A stretch of 62,753 nt of DNA from an uncultured Bacteroidales bacterium (GTDB lineage: Bacteria > Bacteroidota > Bacteroidia > Bacteroidales > FEN-979), in the NCBI GenBank assembly GCA_903916595.1, contig CAIWXI010000042.1, positions 1-62,753 on the forward strand, in the 5' to 3' direction. Every line of letters begins with the position of its first letter. Positions within the stretch are counted from its first letter, which is position 1. The notes under the pieces were generated by a model, which had not been told where the DNA came from, searched no databases, and was given only the letters and a program-made list of their open reading frames with translations. Positions 8,455 to 17,132 of the stretch are shown here, one piece after another. A program made the translations under genes and the position numbers.

Positions 8455-9993
8455 ATGGAATCAAGCCTTTTTCTTTATAATACCCTCTCGCGCAGTAAGG
8501 AAAAATTCGAGCCTTTAAATCCACCTTTTACCGGAATGTATGTTTGCGGTCCGACGGTTTATGGAGATCCGCACCTGGGGCATGCCAGGCCGGCGATCAC
8601 CTTTGATCTGGTGTTCAGATATCTGCTTCATCTTGGGTATAAAGTCAGGTACGTGAGAAATATTACTGACGTCGGGCACCTGGAGCATGATCTTGACGAG
8701 GGTGAAGATAAGATTGCGAAGAAAGCCAGGCTTGAACAACTGGAGCCCATGGAGGTTGCCCAGTATTATACCGACCGCTATTTCATTTTCATGGATGCCT
8801 TGAATGTGAAAAGGCCGAGCATTGAGCCCAGGGCATCGGGGCATATGATCGAGCAGATAGAATTCGTAAAGAAGATACAGGATGCAGGATACGGGTATGA
8901 AGTGAATGGTTCGGTTTATTTCGACATAGAGAAATACAATAAAAAACATCAATACGGGAAGCTTTCGGGGCGTGTGCTGGAGGATCTTCTTTCGAACACA
9001 CGCGAGCTTGAAGGCCAGGATGAGAAGCGCAATCCGGCCGATTTTGCTTTATGGAAAAAAGCCCAGCCTGAGCATATCATGCGCTGGCCTTCACCCTGGA
9101 GCGAAGGTTTTCCTGGCTGGCATCTCGAATGTTCTGCCATGGGCACAAGATACCTGGGTGAAAATTTTGATATTCACGGGGGCGGAATGGATTTGTTGTT
9201 CCCCCATCATGAATCGGAAATTGCCCAGAACCAGGCAGCCCTGGGGCATGAGTCGGTGAAGTACTGGATGCATAACAATATGATCACCATCAATGGACAG
9301 AAGATGGGAAAATCACTTGGGAATTTCATCACCCTCGATGAATTCTTTACCGGATCAAACGCAGCCCTGGCTCAGGCTTACAGCCCGATGACCATCAGGT
9401 TTTTTATATTGCAGGCCCATTACCGCAGCACCCTGGATTTCTCGAACGAGGCATTGCAGGCGGCTGAGAAAGGGCTGAAACGTCTGTTCGCAGCCATGGA
9501 GGTCCTTGATAAGATGCAAGATGCAGGATGCGGGATGCGGGATGCAGGATGCGGGATGCAGGATGCAGGATGCGGGATGCAGGATGCGGGATGCCATCCG
9601 CAGTCAGAAGAAATCAAAAAGATCCGCAATACCTGCTATGAAGCCATGGACGATGATTTCAGCAGTCCAATGGTCATTGCAAACCTGTTTGAAGGGGTGA
9701 GATTAATCAACTCGGTAAATGATAAAAAAGAATTTTTGTCTGCGGATGACCTTACGTTACTGAAACAGACTTTTGAGACTTTTGTATATGATATCCTCGG
9801 ACTGAAGAGCGAGCTCAGTGGCGATAATTCTGAGTATATCAAAGGGCTGATGGAACTTGTGCTCGAAATCAGGCAAAGCTCACGTGCAAAAAAGGACTGG
9901 GGGACATCCGACAAGATCAGGGATGGATTGGCGGCACTGAAGATCACGGTCAAAGACGGAAAGGACGGAAGCAATTGGGAGCTGGGGAAATGA
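8455..9993 (+). CDS. cysS: Cysteinyl-tRNA synthetase with an internal tandem-repeat insertion
   Basis: Class I aminoacyl-tRNA synthetase that charges tRNA-Cys. From the ATG at 8455 it has 512 residues. Seen: Cys31 of the zinc site (YVCGPTVYG), the HIGH motif as HLGH at 40-43, WHLECSAMG and [10 protein letters not shown] supplying the remaining zinc ligands, and the KMSKS motif as KMGKS at 283-287. The start is chosen from the promoter at 8429 and because family similarity begins at [11 protein letters not shown]. Oddity: residues 353-380, between the helical domain segments ending VLDK and beginning SEEIKK, are a tandem repeat encoded by 12 heptamers that give a 7-residue periodic, Cys-rich peptide (DAGCGMQ). 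The frame is kept because 84 bases is divisible by three. The stop codon overlaps the first base of a palindromic repeat. Confidence 0.93.
   Translation: MESSLFLYNTLSRSKEKFEPLNPPFTGMYVCGPTVYGDPHLGHARPAITFDLVFRYLLHLGYKVRYVRNITDVGHLEHDLDEGEDKIAKKARLEQLEPMEVAQYYTDRYFIFMDALNVKRPSIEPRASGHMIEQIEFVKKIQDAGYGYEVNGSVYFDIEKYNKKHQYGKLSGRVLEDLLSNTRELEGQDEKRNPADFALWKKAQPEHIMRWPSPWSEGFPGWHLECSAMGTRYLGENFDIHGGGMDLLFPHHESEIAQNQAALGHESVKYWMHNNMITINGQKMGKSLGNFITLDEFFTGSNAALAQAYSPMTIRFFILQAHYRSTLDFSNEALQAAEKGLKRLFAAMEVLDKMQDAGCGMRDAGCGMQDAGCGMQDAGCHPQSEEIKKIRNTCYEAMDDDFSSPMVIANLFEGVRLINSVNDKKEFLSADDLTLLKQTFETFVYDILGLKSELSGDNSEYIKGLMELVLEIRQSSRAKKDWGTSDKIRDGLAALKITVKDGKDGSNWELGK
9512..9595 (+). repeat. In-gene tandem heptamer array (GGATGCR) x12
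   Basis: Twelve consecutive 7-base units, mostly GGATGCA or GGATGCG, with two leading AGATGCA units and a final GGATGCC. Because 3 x 7 = 21, the translation repeats every seven residues. The array lies wholly inside cysS. Confidence 0.95.
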
Positions 9994-10082
9994 ATATCGA
10001 ATATTGAATATCGAACATTGAATGTCGAACGGCAGATAAAATTCAACATTCGATATTCCGTTGATCAATATTCAATATTCAG
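9992..10082. repeat. Heptamer-built palindromic element, copy 2
   Basis: Best preserved copy. Left arm heptamers: GAATATC, GAATATT, GAATATC, GAACATT, GAATGTC, GAACGGC. The right arm reads as reverse-complement heptamers (TTCAACA, TTCGATA, ... TTCAATA). It begins within the cysS stop codon and could act as its transcription terminator. Confidence 0.85.
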
Positions 10083-10133
10083 TACTTTTTAAGGACGTGA
10101 CACACACAAAATAACACTTAAACAAGTTTTTAA

Positions 10134-11822
10134 ATGAAAACACTAAAAACCCTTGCACTGCTGGCCATCGGATTGGTTCTGATCGTCAGCTGTACTTCAA
10201 AAAAAGAAAAGATGAACAGCGAACTTAAAAGCTTTATCAAAAAGCATGATTCCCTGATAATCCCCTTGTACAAGGAGGTGGCGCTTGCCGGATGGAATGC
10301 AGCCATTTCAGGAAAGGCAGAGGATTATAAGAAGTCGGAAGACGTTCAGTTACAGATCCTGAAGATCACATCAAACAAGGAATCACTTGCGAAGCTTAAA
10401 GAGATCAAGATCTCGGGGCTGATCTCCGATTCCATTCTGTCGCGGGAGCTCGATGTACTGTACCGTACTTATCTGATGGCTGAAGCCGATACTGCTAAGC
10501 TGAATGCCGCGGTGCGCATGCAGACACAGATCGAGATGAAATATTCGAATTTCCGGACTGAGGTAAAAGGAAAAAAACTGTCGGACAACGACATTGAAGA
10601 CATCCTGAAGCATTCAAAAAACACGGAAGAACAAAAAGCGGCATGGATGGCCCAGAAAAAAATCGGTCCTGTGGTTGCTGAGGATCTGAAAAAGCTGGTG
10701 AAGCTGCGCAATGAGATTGCCAAGGACCTGGGGTTTAAAAATTACCATCAGATGAGCCTGACCCTGAGCGACCAGGATCCCAAAGAAGTCAGCAGCCTGT
10801 TTGAGGAACTCGACACTCTTACAAAAGGAGCGTATGCTGAAGTCAAGGGAGATATCGACAATTATCTGGTGAAATATTATGGTATGAAAAGCAAAGACGA
10901 ACTCATGCCGTGGAATTACCAGAACCGTTTTTTCCAGGAAGCGCCGAAGATTTATGATGTGGACCTGGATAAATATTATAAGGATAAAAACCTTGAAGTA
11001 CTTACTGCCACTTACTATGCCGGAATTGGCCTGCCTATCGACGAAATGCTGAAGAAGAGTGATCTGTATGAGAAGCCCGGCAAGAACCAGCATGCTTTCT
11101 GCAGTGATATGGATAAGGAGGGCGATGTTCGTGTTCTCTGTAACATCAAGCCTAACTCATATTGGATGGGGACTATGCTTCATGAATTCGGTCATGCTGT
11201 TTATGACAGGTATAAGGAAATGAGCGTGCCCTGGGATCTTCGCGATCCTGCCCATACTTTTACTACTGAAGCCATCGCCGAGCTGTTCGGCCGTTTTGCT
11301 TCCAATCCCCAGTGGCTGAAAGATAATGCCGGCATCAGTGAGGAAGAGAAGATGAAGATTGCCGATAATGCCCTCAAATCACTGCGGCTTCAGCAGCTTG
11401 TTTTCAGTCGCTGGGCCCAGCTGATGTACAATTTTGAAAAGGAAATGTACAGCAACCCCGATCAGGACCTGAACAAACTGTGGTGGGATCTGGCCGGGAA
11501 ATACCAGATGTTGAAACGCCCCGAAGGCCGGAACGAACCGGATTGGGCTACCAAGATCCATATTGCCACGTATCCTTGTTATTATCATAACTACCTTATG
11601 GGCGAGATCCTTGCTTCACAGCTGTATTATTACATTGTGACCAATGTGATCAAGAGCGGGGACTTCAGATTCCAGAGTTTTTCGAACAATAAAGGGGTAG
11701 GCGAATACCTGAAGGCAAAGATCTTTATGCCGGCTAACAGGTATTACTGGAATGACGTGATCGAAAAAGCCACGGGCGAAAAGCTCACCGCAAAGTATTA
11801 CGCTAAACAGTTCGTGAAATAA
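10134..11822 (+). CDS. M2-family (ACE-like) metallopeptidase lipoprotein
   Basis: A zinc dipeptidyl carboxypeptidase-like enzyme of 562 residues. The N-terminus is a lipoprotein signal with lipobox LIVSC (Cys20), so the mature protein is probably anchored in the periplasm or outer membrane. The zinc site HEFGH is at 350-354 and the third ligand is probably Glu379 in TTEAIAELFG, the gluzincin arrangement of family M2. Most of the rest is helical, as in that family. It stands alone between cysS and a convergent T9SS gene; the repeat element lies just upstream, and no clean promoter motif was found. M3-family oligopeptidase is the main alternative. Confidence 0.8.
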   Translation: MKTLKTLALLAIGLVLIVSCTSKKEKMNSELKSFIKKHDSLIIPLYKEVALAGWNAAISGKAEDYKKSEDVQLQILKITSNKESLAKLKEIKISGLISDSILSRELDVLYRTYLMAEADTAKLNAAVRMQTQIEMKYSNFRTEVKGKKLSDNDIEDILKHSKNTEEQKAAWMAQKKIGPVVAEDLKKLVKLRNEIAKDLGFKNYHQMSLTLSDQDPKEVSSLFEELDTLTKGAYAEVKGDIDNYLVKYYGMKSKDELMPWNYQNRFFQEAPKIYDVDLDKYYKDKNLEVLTATYYAGIGLPIDEMLKKSDLYEKPGKNQHAFCSDMDKEGDVRVLCNIKPNSYWMGTMLHEFGHAVYDRYKEMSVPWDLRDPAHTFTTEAIAELFGRFASNPQWLKDNAGISEEEKMKIADNALKSLRLQQLVFSRWAQLMYNFEKEMYSNPDQDLNKLWWDLAGKYQMLKRPEGRNEPDWATKIHIATYPCYYHNYLMGEILASQLYYYIVTNVIKSGDFRFQSFSNNKGVGEYLKAKIFMPANRYYWNDVIEKATGEKLTAKYYAKQFVK

Positions 11823-11871
11823 TCACAGCGGCCCGGACCTGTTCCGGATTATTGCTGATAAACCTTAATCA

Positions 11872-14800
11872 TCATTGCCTGACAATCATCTTCCTGATTA
11901 TTTGGTTGTCGGCATTGCGAAGGATGATGGTATACAGTCCGGCGGGAACACTTCCAAGGTCAACAGGAGTAATTGTTGTCCCTTTCACTGTGATCGTTTT
12001 ATCCCGGTACACTATAACGCCAAGGCTGTTTAAGATCTCAATCGTATAACTGGTTTCCGAAGAGCTGTTCATCGAGAGGTTGAATTTCCCGCTGTTAGGC
12101 ATAGGGTAAATACTGATTGAACCGTCGTTCTTTTCACCTATTCCAACTCCTTGAATGTAAATATTGTTGGAAGTGTCTGACTGACAATTGTTCAGTGTTA
12201 CAACAGTCCAGTACCAGCCCGGGGAAGCTATCTGCACCCAATAAACCTGGCCGGTTGCGCCGGCAATGGCTAAACCGTCGTGATACCACTGGTTGCCAGT
12301 AAAAGCACTCGAAGTAAGCTCGTAACCGTTTGAAGTGATTACCGGTATAGGCGGTATTGCATTCACTTCCACATAGAGGTTTGAAGGAGCGCCGTTTCCA
12401 CATCCATTATTACCTGCAACGGAGATAGTACCTGAAGCGGCATTAGCTGCGAAATTGACAGTGATGGAGTTTGTTCCTGTGCCCGAGGCTATGGTAACAT
12501 TGGCGGGTAGGGACCAAACGTAAATCTGTGCATTGGGAATTGCATTTGCCTGGTAAGGAACATTCTGAGCTCCAACACAAACAGAATTGGATCCGTTGAT
12601 TGCTCCGGCAGGGTCAGGCGCAGGATTCACACTCACGTTGAGTACAAAGGGTGAGGGGGCCTGGCAGCCACCCAGGTTATAATAGTTTACGCTCACCCAT
12701 CCCGGACCGGCAGAATTCCAAATGACCTGGATATTATATGTTCCGGCCCCAAGTGCGATGGTTCCGCCGGGAGAAATATTCCACTGGTAATTCGTCATTC
12801 CGGGTTCAGTGGCATAGCTGACATATCCTGAGTTTACGCAAACATCATTATCCCCTGAAATTATAGGGTTGGGTATACCTACGACTGACACGGGCAGGGT
12901 GCTTGAAGGTCCGGGAGTACAAGTGACTCCGGCTACTGTGATATTGCCTGACTGGGCAGTGGCGGCAAAATTAACTGTAATGTTTTGTGTTCCTGCACCG
13001 CTGACTATCGTAGCTCCTGTTGGTACTGTCCAGGCATAAGTGCTTACATTCGGGATCGGAGCAATTGAATAAGCAACAGCCGTCTGTTCCTGGCAAACAG
13101 TTCCCGGGCCTGAGATAGGACCGGCTGCTCCGGCTGTGGCACAGGTCGAGAAGGTCATATCGGCTCCGGTGAAGGATCCTGCTGTACAGGTTACGTTACA
13201 CGCATAATGATAAGTCGTGTTTGGCAGAAGGTTGGTAAGGTTTGCAAATACAGCTGATGGTGTAAGCCCGTTAAGAGTAAAAGGTGAGCCGGCTACAACA
13301 TTGGTATAATTAGAGGTCAGGCCATAGTAGAAATAAATGAAGGTGTTGAAATTCTTTGGGGTCACAGAACCATTAACGGTGGCATTAGTAAGAGTAATAT
13401 TGGTCGCAGGTAGTGTGGTCGGATCAGGAACCTGTCCTGAAATAGTAATTAATAATGAATCTTTCATGGTGGCGTCCTGCACCGAGACAGCTTTAGCATA
13501 AACCGTGCCGTTAGCCAACGGAGTAACGAGTCCGTTTGCATTGATAGTCGCAAAAGCACCGCTAACCGGTACTATACTCCATGTAACGTTCTGGTTGGAA
13601 GTAAGCGGGAAAATAGTGTCGACAATTTGCAAAGTTGCGTTATTTACAGTGATGGTAACGGGAACATTATTCTGGGTAGCCACCTTGATAGCAACAAGGC
13701 CACCTATGGAAACACCCTGGGCATACCCTCTGTAACCGGCCGCACCCCTGTTCTCGGTCCATGCCCCCGCGCATTTATTCGGACCTATAGGAGTAAAATT
13801 GAAGCGCATCTTAGGTTGGCTGGGAGTAGGTGTAGAGCTGAGTTCCACTTTATTCCCTGGCCAAACAAAGTTACCACTGGCATCGAGACGCACTGCATAA
13901 ATCTTATAATCCGAATCAGTGTAAGCCATAAACATGGGTCCATCAGTTATCATTGCTATGCGGTCAATGTGCTGGTCTCTTGTTGTGGAGATAGGATAAA
14001 CAACTTTTGCCGCATCGGTGAATTGCCTGGCTCCGGTTGTCTTCAGGAACTTCTGAACATAAATTCCATACTGGCTTTGCAGGGTATTGCACATATTTGC
14101 TACTGAATAGATGTAATTAGATCCGGGCTGCATGTTGATATCGGTCACCATCTGGTAATTATCGGTGGTTCCAACAGCAGTATTGAAATTCGAACCGTTA
14201 ATTCCCCAGGGAATAGTCCCGCCCGGATTAAGACGCTGAAGGAATGAATTGAAACGTGAGCCCGGCGAAACATAGTAGCCAAAATAGGTGGTATCTGCAT
14301 CAGCAAGTATAGAATAGTACCTGGCTGCGCTTGAACCCTGTGTACTGAGCTGCACGGGTGAATACAATGCTGTACCAGAATTATCAAATGCCTGGGCCCA
14401 TAATGTTGTATTAATGCCGACACCTCTTCTCTGGATTAACATCGTAAATTTTCCACCGGAGTTAGCGACAATTTGCCCCCTGGTTGTTCTTGTTATACCT
14501 ACCTTAACCTGAATAGGGGTTGCCCAAACTGTAGTGCCGGATACCGAGATTTTCTGGAGATTCAATGTTGCGCTTGCGGTTTCGTCCCAGCACACAATAG
14601 TTTCACCTGTGGTTAAAACCGTTGGATTTGGCGAAAGGCCTCCACCAAGGAGCACCCCGTTAGGGCTCCAGAGATGGTTGCCCGACTGGTCTATTTTGTA
14701 CAAATAGGCATTCATACCACTTCTCAGGTCCTGCATGGCGATGATAAGGTTATTAGCTGCGTCCAGACAGATATTAAATACAAAGGTAGCGGTTCCTGAA

Positions 14801-15105
14801 GGCTGGTTGCTGACCATGATGCCATCAGGACCGAGAAGCTTGTAACCATTTGCATCGAGTAGCTGGGCTCTCATGGCGTAGTTGCCGGAAGTCTGACTGT
14901 AAAAGGCGATCCATGTTTTACCATCTGTCGTCGGAGCTGCAAGCTGAACGTCATCAGTAAAACTTGATAGCAGAAGATTCACAGAAGTGTTCGGATTCCA
15001 TTGTGCCCTTGCCATTCCCGGTCCAAGAACAAGGATAGCGAAAACTGCAAAAAAGGAAGCGAGTGTCACAAAGCTCGTACGATTTTTTTGTTGGTTGGGT
15101 TTCAT
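11872..15105 (-). CDS. Large T9SS-secreted multidomain surface protein A
   Basis: Secreted protein of 1077 residues. Signal peptide about 1-35 (ending MARAQ). Residues about 36-470 form a repeated beta-rich region (APTTDGKTWVAFY, QRLNPGGTIPWG) resembling a propeller. Next come a Big_2-like Ig domain (about 480-560, VTWSIVPVSG ... GTVYAKAV), a fibronectin III-like domain with the common motif TTYHYACNVT, and three PKD-like domains each with a YAWTVPTGATI-type strand. The end (about 1000-1077) is a T9SS type A sorting domain: YPMPNSGKFNLSM, then LGSVPAGLYTIIL and a basic end. Its paralogue lies at 17133 with a TPR-LuxR regulator between them. Function beyond a cell-surface or adhesive role cannot be read. 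Confidence 0.88.
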   Translation of the reverse strand: MKPNQQKNRTSFVTLASFFAVFAILVLGPGMARAQWNPNTSVNLLLSSFTDDVQLAAPTTDGKTWIAFYSQTSGNYAMRAQLLDANGYKLLGPDGIMVSNQPSGTATFVFNICLDAANNLIIAMQDLRSGMNAYLYKIDQSGNHLWSPNGVLLGGGLSPNPTVLTTGETIVCWDETASATLNLQKISVSGTTVWATPIQVKVGITRTTRGQIVANSGGKFTMLIQRRGVGINTTLWAQAFDNSGTALYSPVQLSTQGSSAARYYSILADADTTYFGYYVSPGSRFNSFLQRLNPGGTIPWGINGSNFNTAVGTTDNYQMVTDINMQPGSNYIYSVANMCNTLQSQYGIYVQKFLKTTGARQFTDAAKVVYPISTTRDQHIDRIAMITDGPMFMAYTDSDYKIYAVRLDASGNFVWPGNKVELSSTPTPSQPKMRFNFTPIGPNKCAGAWTENRGAAGYRGYAQGVSIGGLVAIKVATQNNVPVTITVNNATLQIVDTIFPLTSNQNVTWSIVPVSGAFATINANGLVTPLANGTVYAKAVSVQDATMKDSLLITISGQVPDPTTLPATNITLTNATVNGSVTPKNFNTFIYFYYGLTSNYTNVVAGSPFTLNGLTPSAVFANLTNLLPNTTYHYACNVTCTAGSFTGADMTFSTCATAGAAGPISGPGTVCQEQTAVAYSIAPIPNVSTYAWTVPTGATIVSGAGTQNITVNFAATAQSGNITVAGVTCTPGPSSTLPVSVVGIPNPIISGDNDVCVNSGYVSYATEPGMTNYQWNISPGGTIALGAGTYNIQVIWNSAGPGWVSVNYYNLGGCQAPSPFVLNVSVNPAPDPAGAINGSNSVCVGAQNVPYQANAIPNAQIYVWSLPANVTIASGTGTNSITVNFAANAASGTISVAGNNGCGNGAPSNLYVEVNAIPPIPVITSNGYELTSSAFTGNQWYHDGLAIAGATGQVYWVQIASPGWYWTVVTLNNCQSDTSNNIYIQGVGIGEKNDGSISIYPMPNSGKFNLSMNSSSETSYTIEILNSLGVIVYRDKTITVKGTTITPVDLGSVPAGLYTIILRNADNQIIRKMIVRQ

Positions 15106-15192
15106 GTAATTGTTGTTAAATGGTTAATTTTCGGTTAATTAAAATAAAAATACTCCTTTTGGGGAGGGTTTCATAATAATCTGCCATATCCA

Positions 15193-15234
15193 TACTACGG
15201 CAGTAATAAATATACTTGGTATTTTACTACGGCA
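15193..15234. promoter_or_regulatory. Direct repeat TACTACGGCA x2 upstream of T9SS gene A
   Basis: TACTACGGCA occurs at 15193-15202 and again at 15225-15234, start to start 32 bases or about three helical turns, in the 159-base gap between the TPR-LuxR regulator and T9SS gene A. The spacing suits a DNA-bound dimer or tetramer. No exact TAnnTTTG motif is present here. Confidence 0.4.
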
Positions 15235-15264
15235 AATATGTTTATATTACAGAAAACCAACAAT

Positions 15265-17043
15265 TTAAAACTGAAAAAGAAAAGTATGGATATTTACATC
15301 GGCGGCCAGGCCTAATTTTTTCCTGAGGCGGTTCCTTGCCGATTCAACGCTACGTAACTCCCTGAAAGTGATGGATGAAATTTCTTTTGTTGAGAGGCCT
15401 AGTTTTAAAAGGGCACAGATTTTTTTATCGTTTGGTGAAAGATCCGGGAAACTGGTACTTAGGTTTTTTTCGAATGATTGATGGACTTCTTCGAAGTACA
15501 AACGGAATTCTTCCCAGTCAGAGCCCGAGGAATACTGCTGTAAATCGGAGATCATCCGTCTGATGCTTTCGGCCCTTTCCTTATCCCTGGGGCTCAGACC
15601 AAGCAGTATCGGCTTTAATTCGCTGGTAGTTTTTGAAACAAATTCATTATTTCGGGCCAGATGAAGGGCATATGAAGTGAGCTGGCGGTTTTTATAATCC
15701 AATTCCAGTTCAAGGGCCTGTTCCTTATGCAAATGCATATTCTTCTCCTGCTTATGCAGCTGATCGGCCTGGTTGAGGATCATCCGGTTCTTCTCACTTT
15801 CCCGTTTATTATTACGTATCAGGCTGATGACAAAGTAAATGAATAGAAAAACAATAGCTGCTGCTGCGATAAGAAGGATACGTTGGCGCTCGATTGAAAG
15901 TTGCTGAAGGTGGATTTTTTGCTGAAGGATTTTATTATCTTTTTCCTTGTTAATGACCTCAGATACTGCCTGGATCTGCTCGATCTTAGTGAGGCTGTTC
16001 ATGGTTTCCAGGGAATCGTTCAGTACAAGGTACTTCGAATAAAGATCATAAGCTTTTTTATTATCTTTTATCTTTTCAAAATATTTAGCAGCGGTGCGGT
16101 AAACGAGTAAATTCTCCGAAGGATTATTCAGACTCTGAGCGATCATCATGGCTTTATTGATATAGGCCGTTGCCGAATCATTATTGTTAATGCTATGGTA
16201 AAGCGATGAGATTGAAAGGAAGGATTCTATAAGGGAAATCTGATACGATTGTTTTATCTGAATATCTGCGGCCTGATGGTAGTATGTAAGAGCTACCGGG
16301 AAGTTTCCCATATCCTGGTATAAATCTCCGATATTGGAGTACAGAAATGAAAGGCTGTAGAAATTCTTATTGATGTTCAGCTGGTTCAATGCCATCAATG
16401 CATATTCCAGGGCCCTGGGTAAATTATGCCGGCGGCTGTAAATGCCTGCCAGGTTATTGTAATTAATGAACAGTTCTTCCCGGATCTTTAATTCACTGTT
16501 GATCACAACTGCTTTATTGAAGAGTTCCTCTGCTTTATTCAGTTCATTCCTGCTGAAATATAGTTTCCCTATATTATTGAACACTTTTGCTTTACCTGCT
16601 TTATTACTTATAGAGTCACAAATACGGAGAGAGATCAGATACATGGCAAGGGCTTCGTTCCATAGCCCGGTTTCTTCATAAATGGCACCGATAACTGTAT
16701 AAACTGTGCTGATCTTTTTCTGATCATCGGCAGATTTTGGTGATTTGGCATCCAGATACTGCTTCAGATCGTTAAAGATATCGAGGGCTTTGGCATGGGT
16801 GCCTTGCTCAAGAAGGAACAAGCCTATTTGTTTTGAGATAAGGTAGGCTTTGTCGAAGTCGGCCGGACTAAAAGGTGTATTGAGCAAAGAGTCAATCCTG
16901 CTTCTGTCAGCTGTTCTCTGAGAGGATTTGCTGATGGCATTTTTATAATGAGTTTCAGCCTTGGTAAGAAAAGAAAATGGCTGTTGGGATGCAAAAAGCA
17001 CAGAATGAAAGAAGAAAAACAGAATAAGAATAAAGAGGCGCAT
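15265..17043 (-). CDS. TPR sensor-regulator with LuxR-like HTH
   Basis: A membrane-anchored regulator of 592 residues typical of Bacteroidota. Signal sequence 1-18; tetratricopeptide repeats about 75-340 (for example VFNNIGKLYFSRNELNKAEE, FLYSNIGDLYQDMGNFPVAL); one transmembrane helix about 389-409; a coiled-coil about 412-460; and a C-terminal LuxR-type helix-turn-helix about 532-592 (SPNDKKICALLKLGLSTKEI ... SARNRLRKKLGL). It lacks receiver and kinase domains. The TPR part should be periplasmic and the HTH cytoplasmic. It sits between two paralogous T9SS genes on the same strand, which are the obvious targets, but this is inferred only from position. Confidence 0.85.
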   Translation of the reverse strand: MRLFILILFFFFHSVLFASQQPFSFLTKAETHYKNAISKSSQRTADRSRIDSLLNTPFSPADFDKAYLISKQIGLFLLEQGTHAKALDIFNDLKQYLDAKSPKSADDQKKISTVYTVIGAIYEETGLWNEALAMYLISLRICDSISNKAGKAKVFNNIGKLYFSRNELNKAEELFNKAVVINSELKIREELFINYNNLAGIYSRRHNLPRALEYALMALNQLNINKNFYSLSFLYSNIGDLYQDMGNFPVALTYYHQAADIQIKQSYQISLIESFLSISSLYHSINNNDSATAYINKAMMIAQSLNNPSENLLVYRTAAKYFEKIKDNKKAYDLYSKYLVLNDSLETMNSLTKIEQIQAVSEVINKEKDNKILQQKIHLQQLSIERQRILLIAAAAIVFLFIYFVISLIRNNKRESEKNRMILNQADQLHKQEKNMHLHKEQALELELDYKNRQLTSYALHLARNNEFVSKTTSELKPILLGLSPRDKERAESIRRMISDLQQYSSGSDWEEFRLYFEEVHQSFEKNLSTSFPDLSPNDKKICALLKLGLSTKEISSITFRELRSVESARNRLRKKLGLAADVNIHTFLFQF

Positions 17044-17086
17044 GGAATAAAAATTACCATTCGGCCGTCAGCCATGATGAAACGTA

Positions 17087-17113
17087 AATTCCCTGATTAC
17101 AAAGATGGGAATT
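17087..17113. promoter_or_regulatory. Inverted repeat upstream of the TPR regulator
   Basis: AATTCCC (17087-17093) and GGGAATT (17107-17113) are exact reverse complements separated by 13 bases. The spacer contains CATCTTTG on the minus strand, one base off the -7 promoter motif. It could be an operator for the regulator starting at 17043, or a weak terminator for the T9SS gene that ends at 17133. Confidence 0.35.
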
Positions 17114-17132
17114 AATCGTTTAGATCGGTTCT

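Noticed and set aside
9355-9629. Antisense frames with repeated SCILHPA in cysS
   Set aside because: Shadow of the heptamer array; no start signal or similarity apart from the repeat.
11833-11847. CCGGA/TCCGG hairpin as terminator of the M2 peptidase gene
   Set aside because: Only 5 bp and no T-tract.
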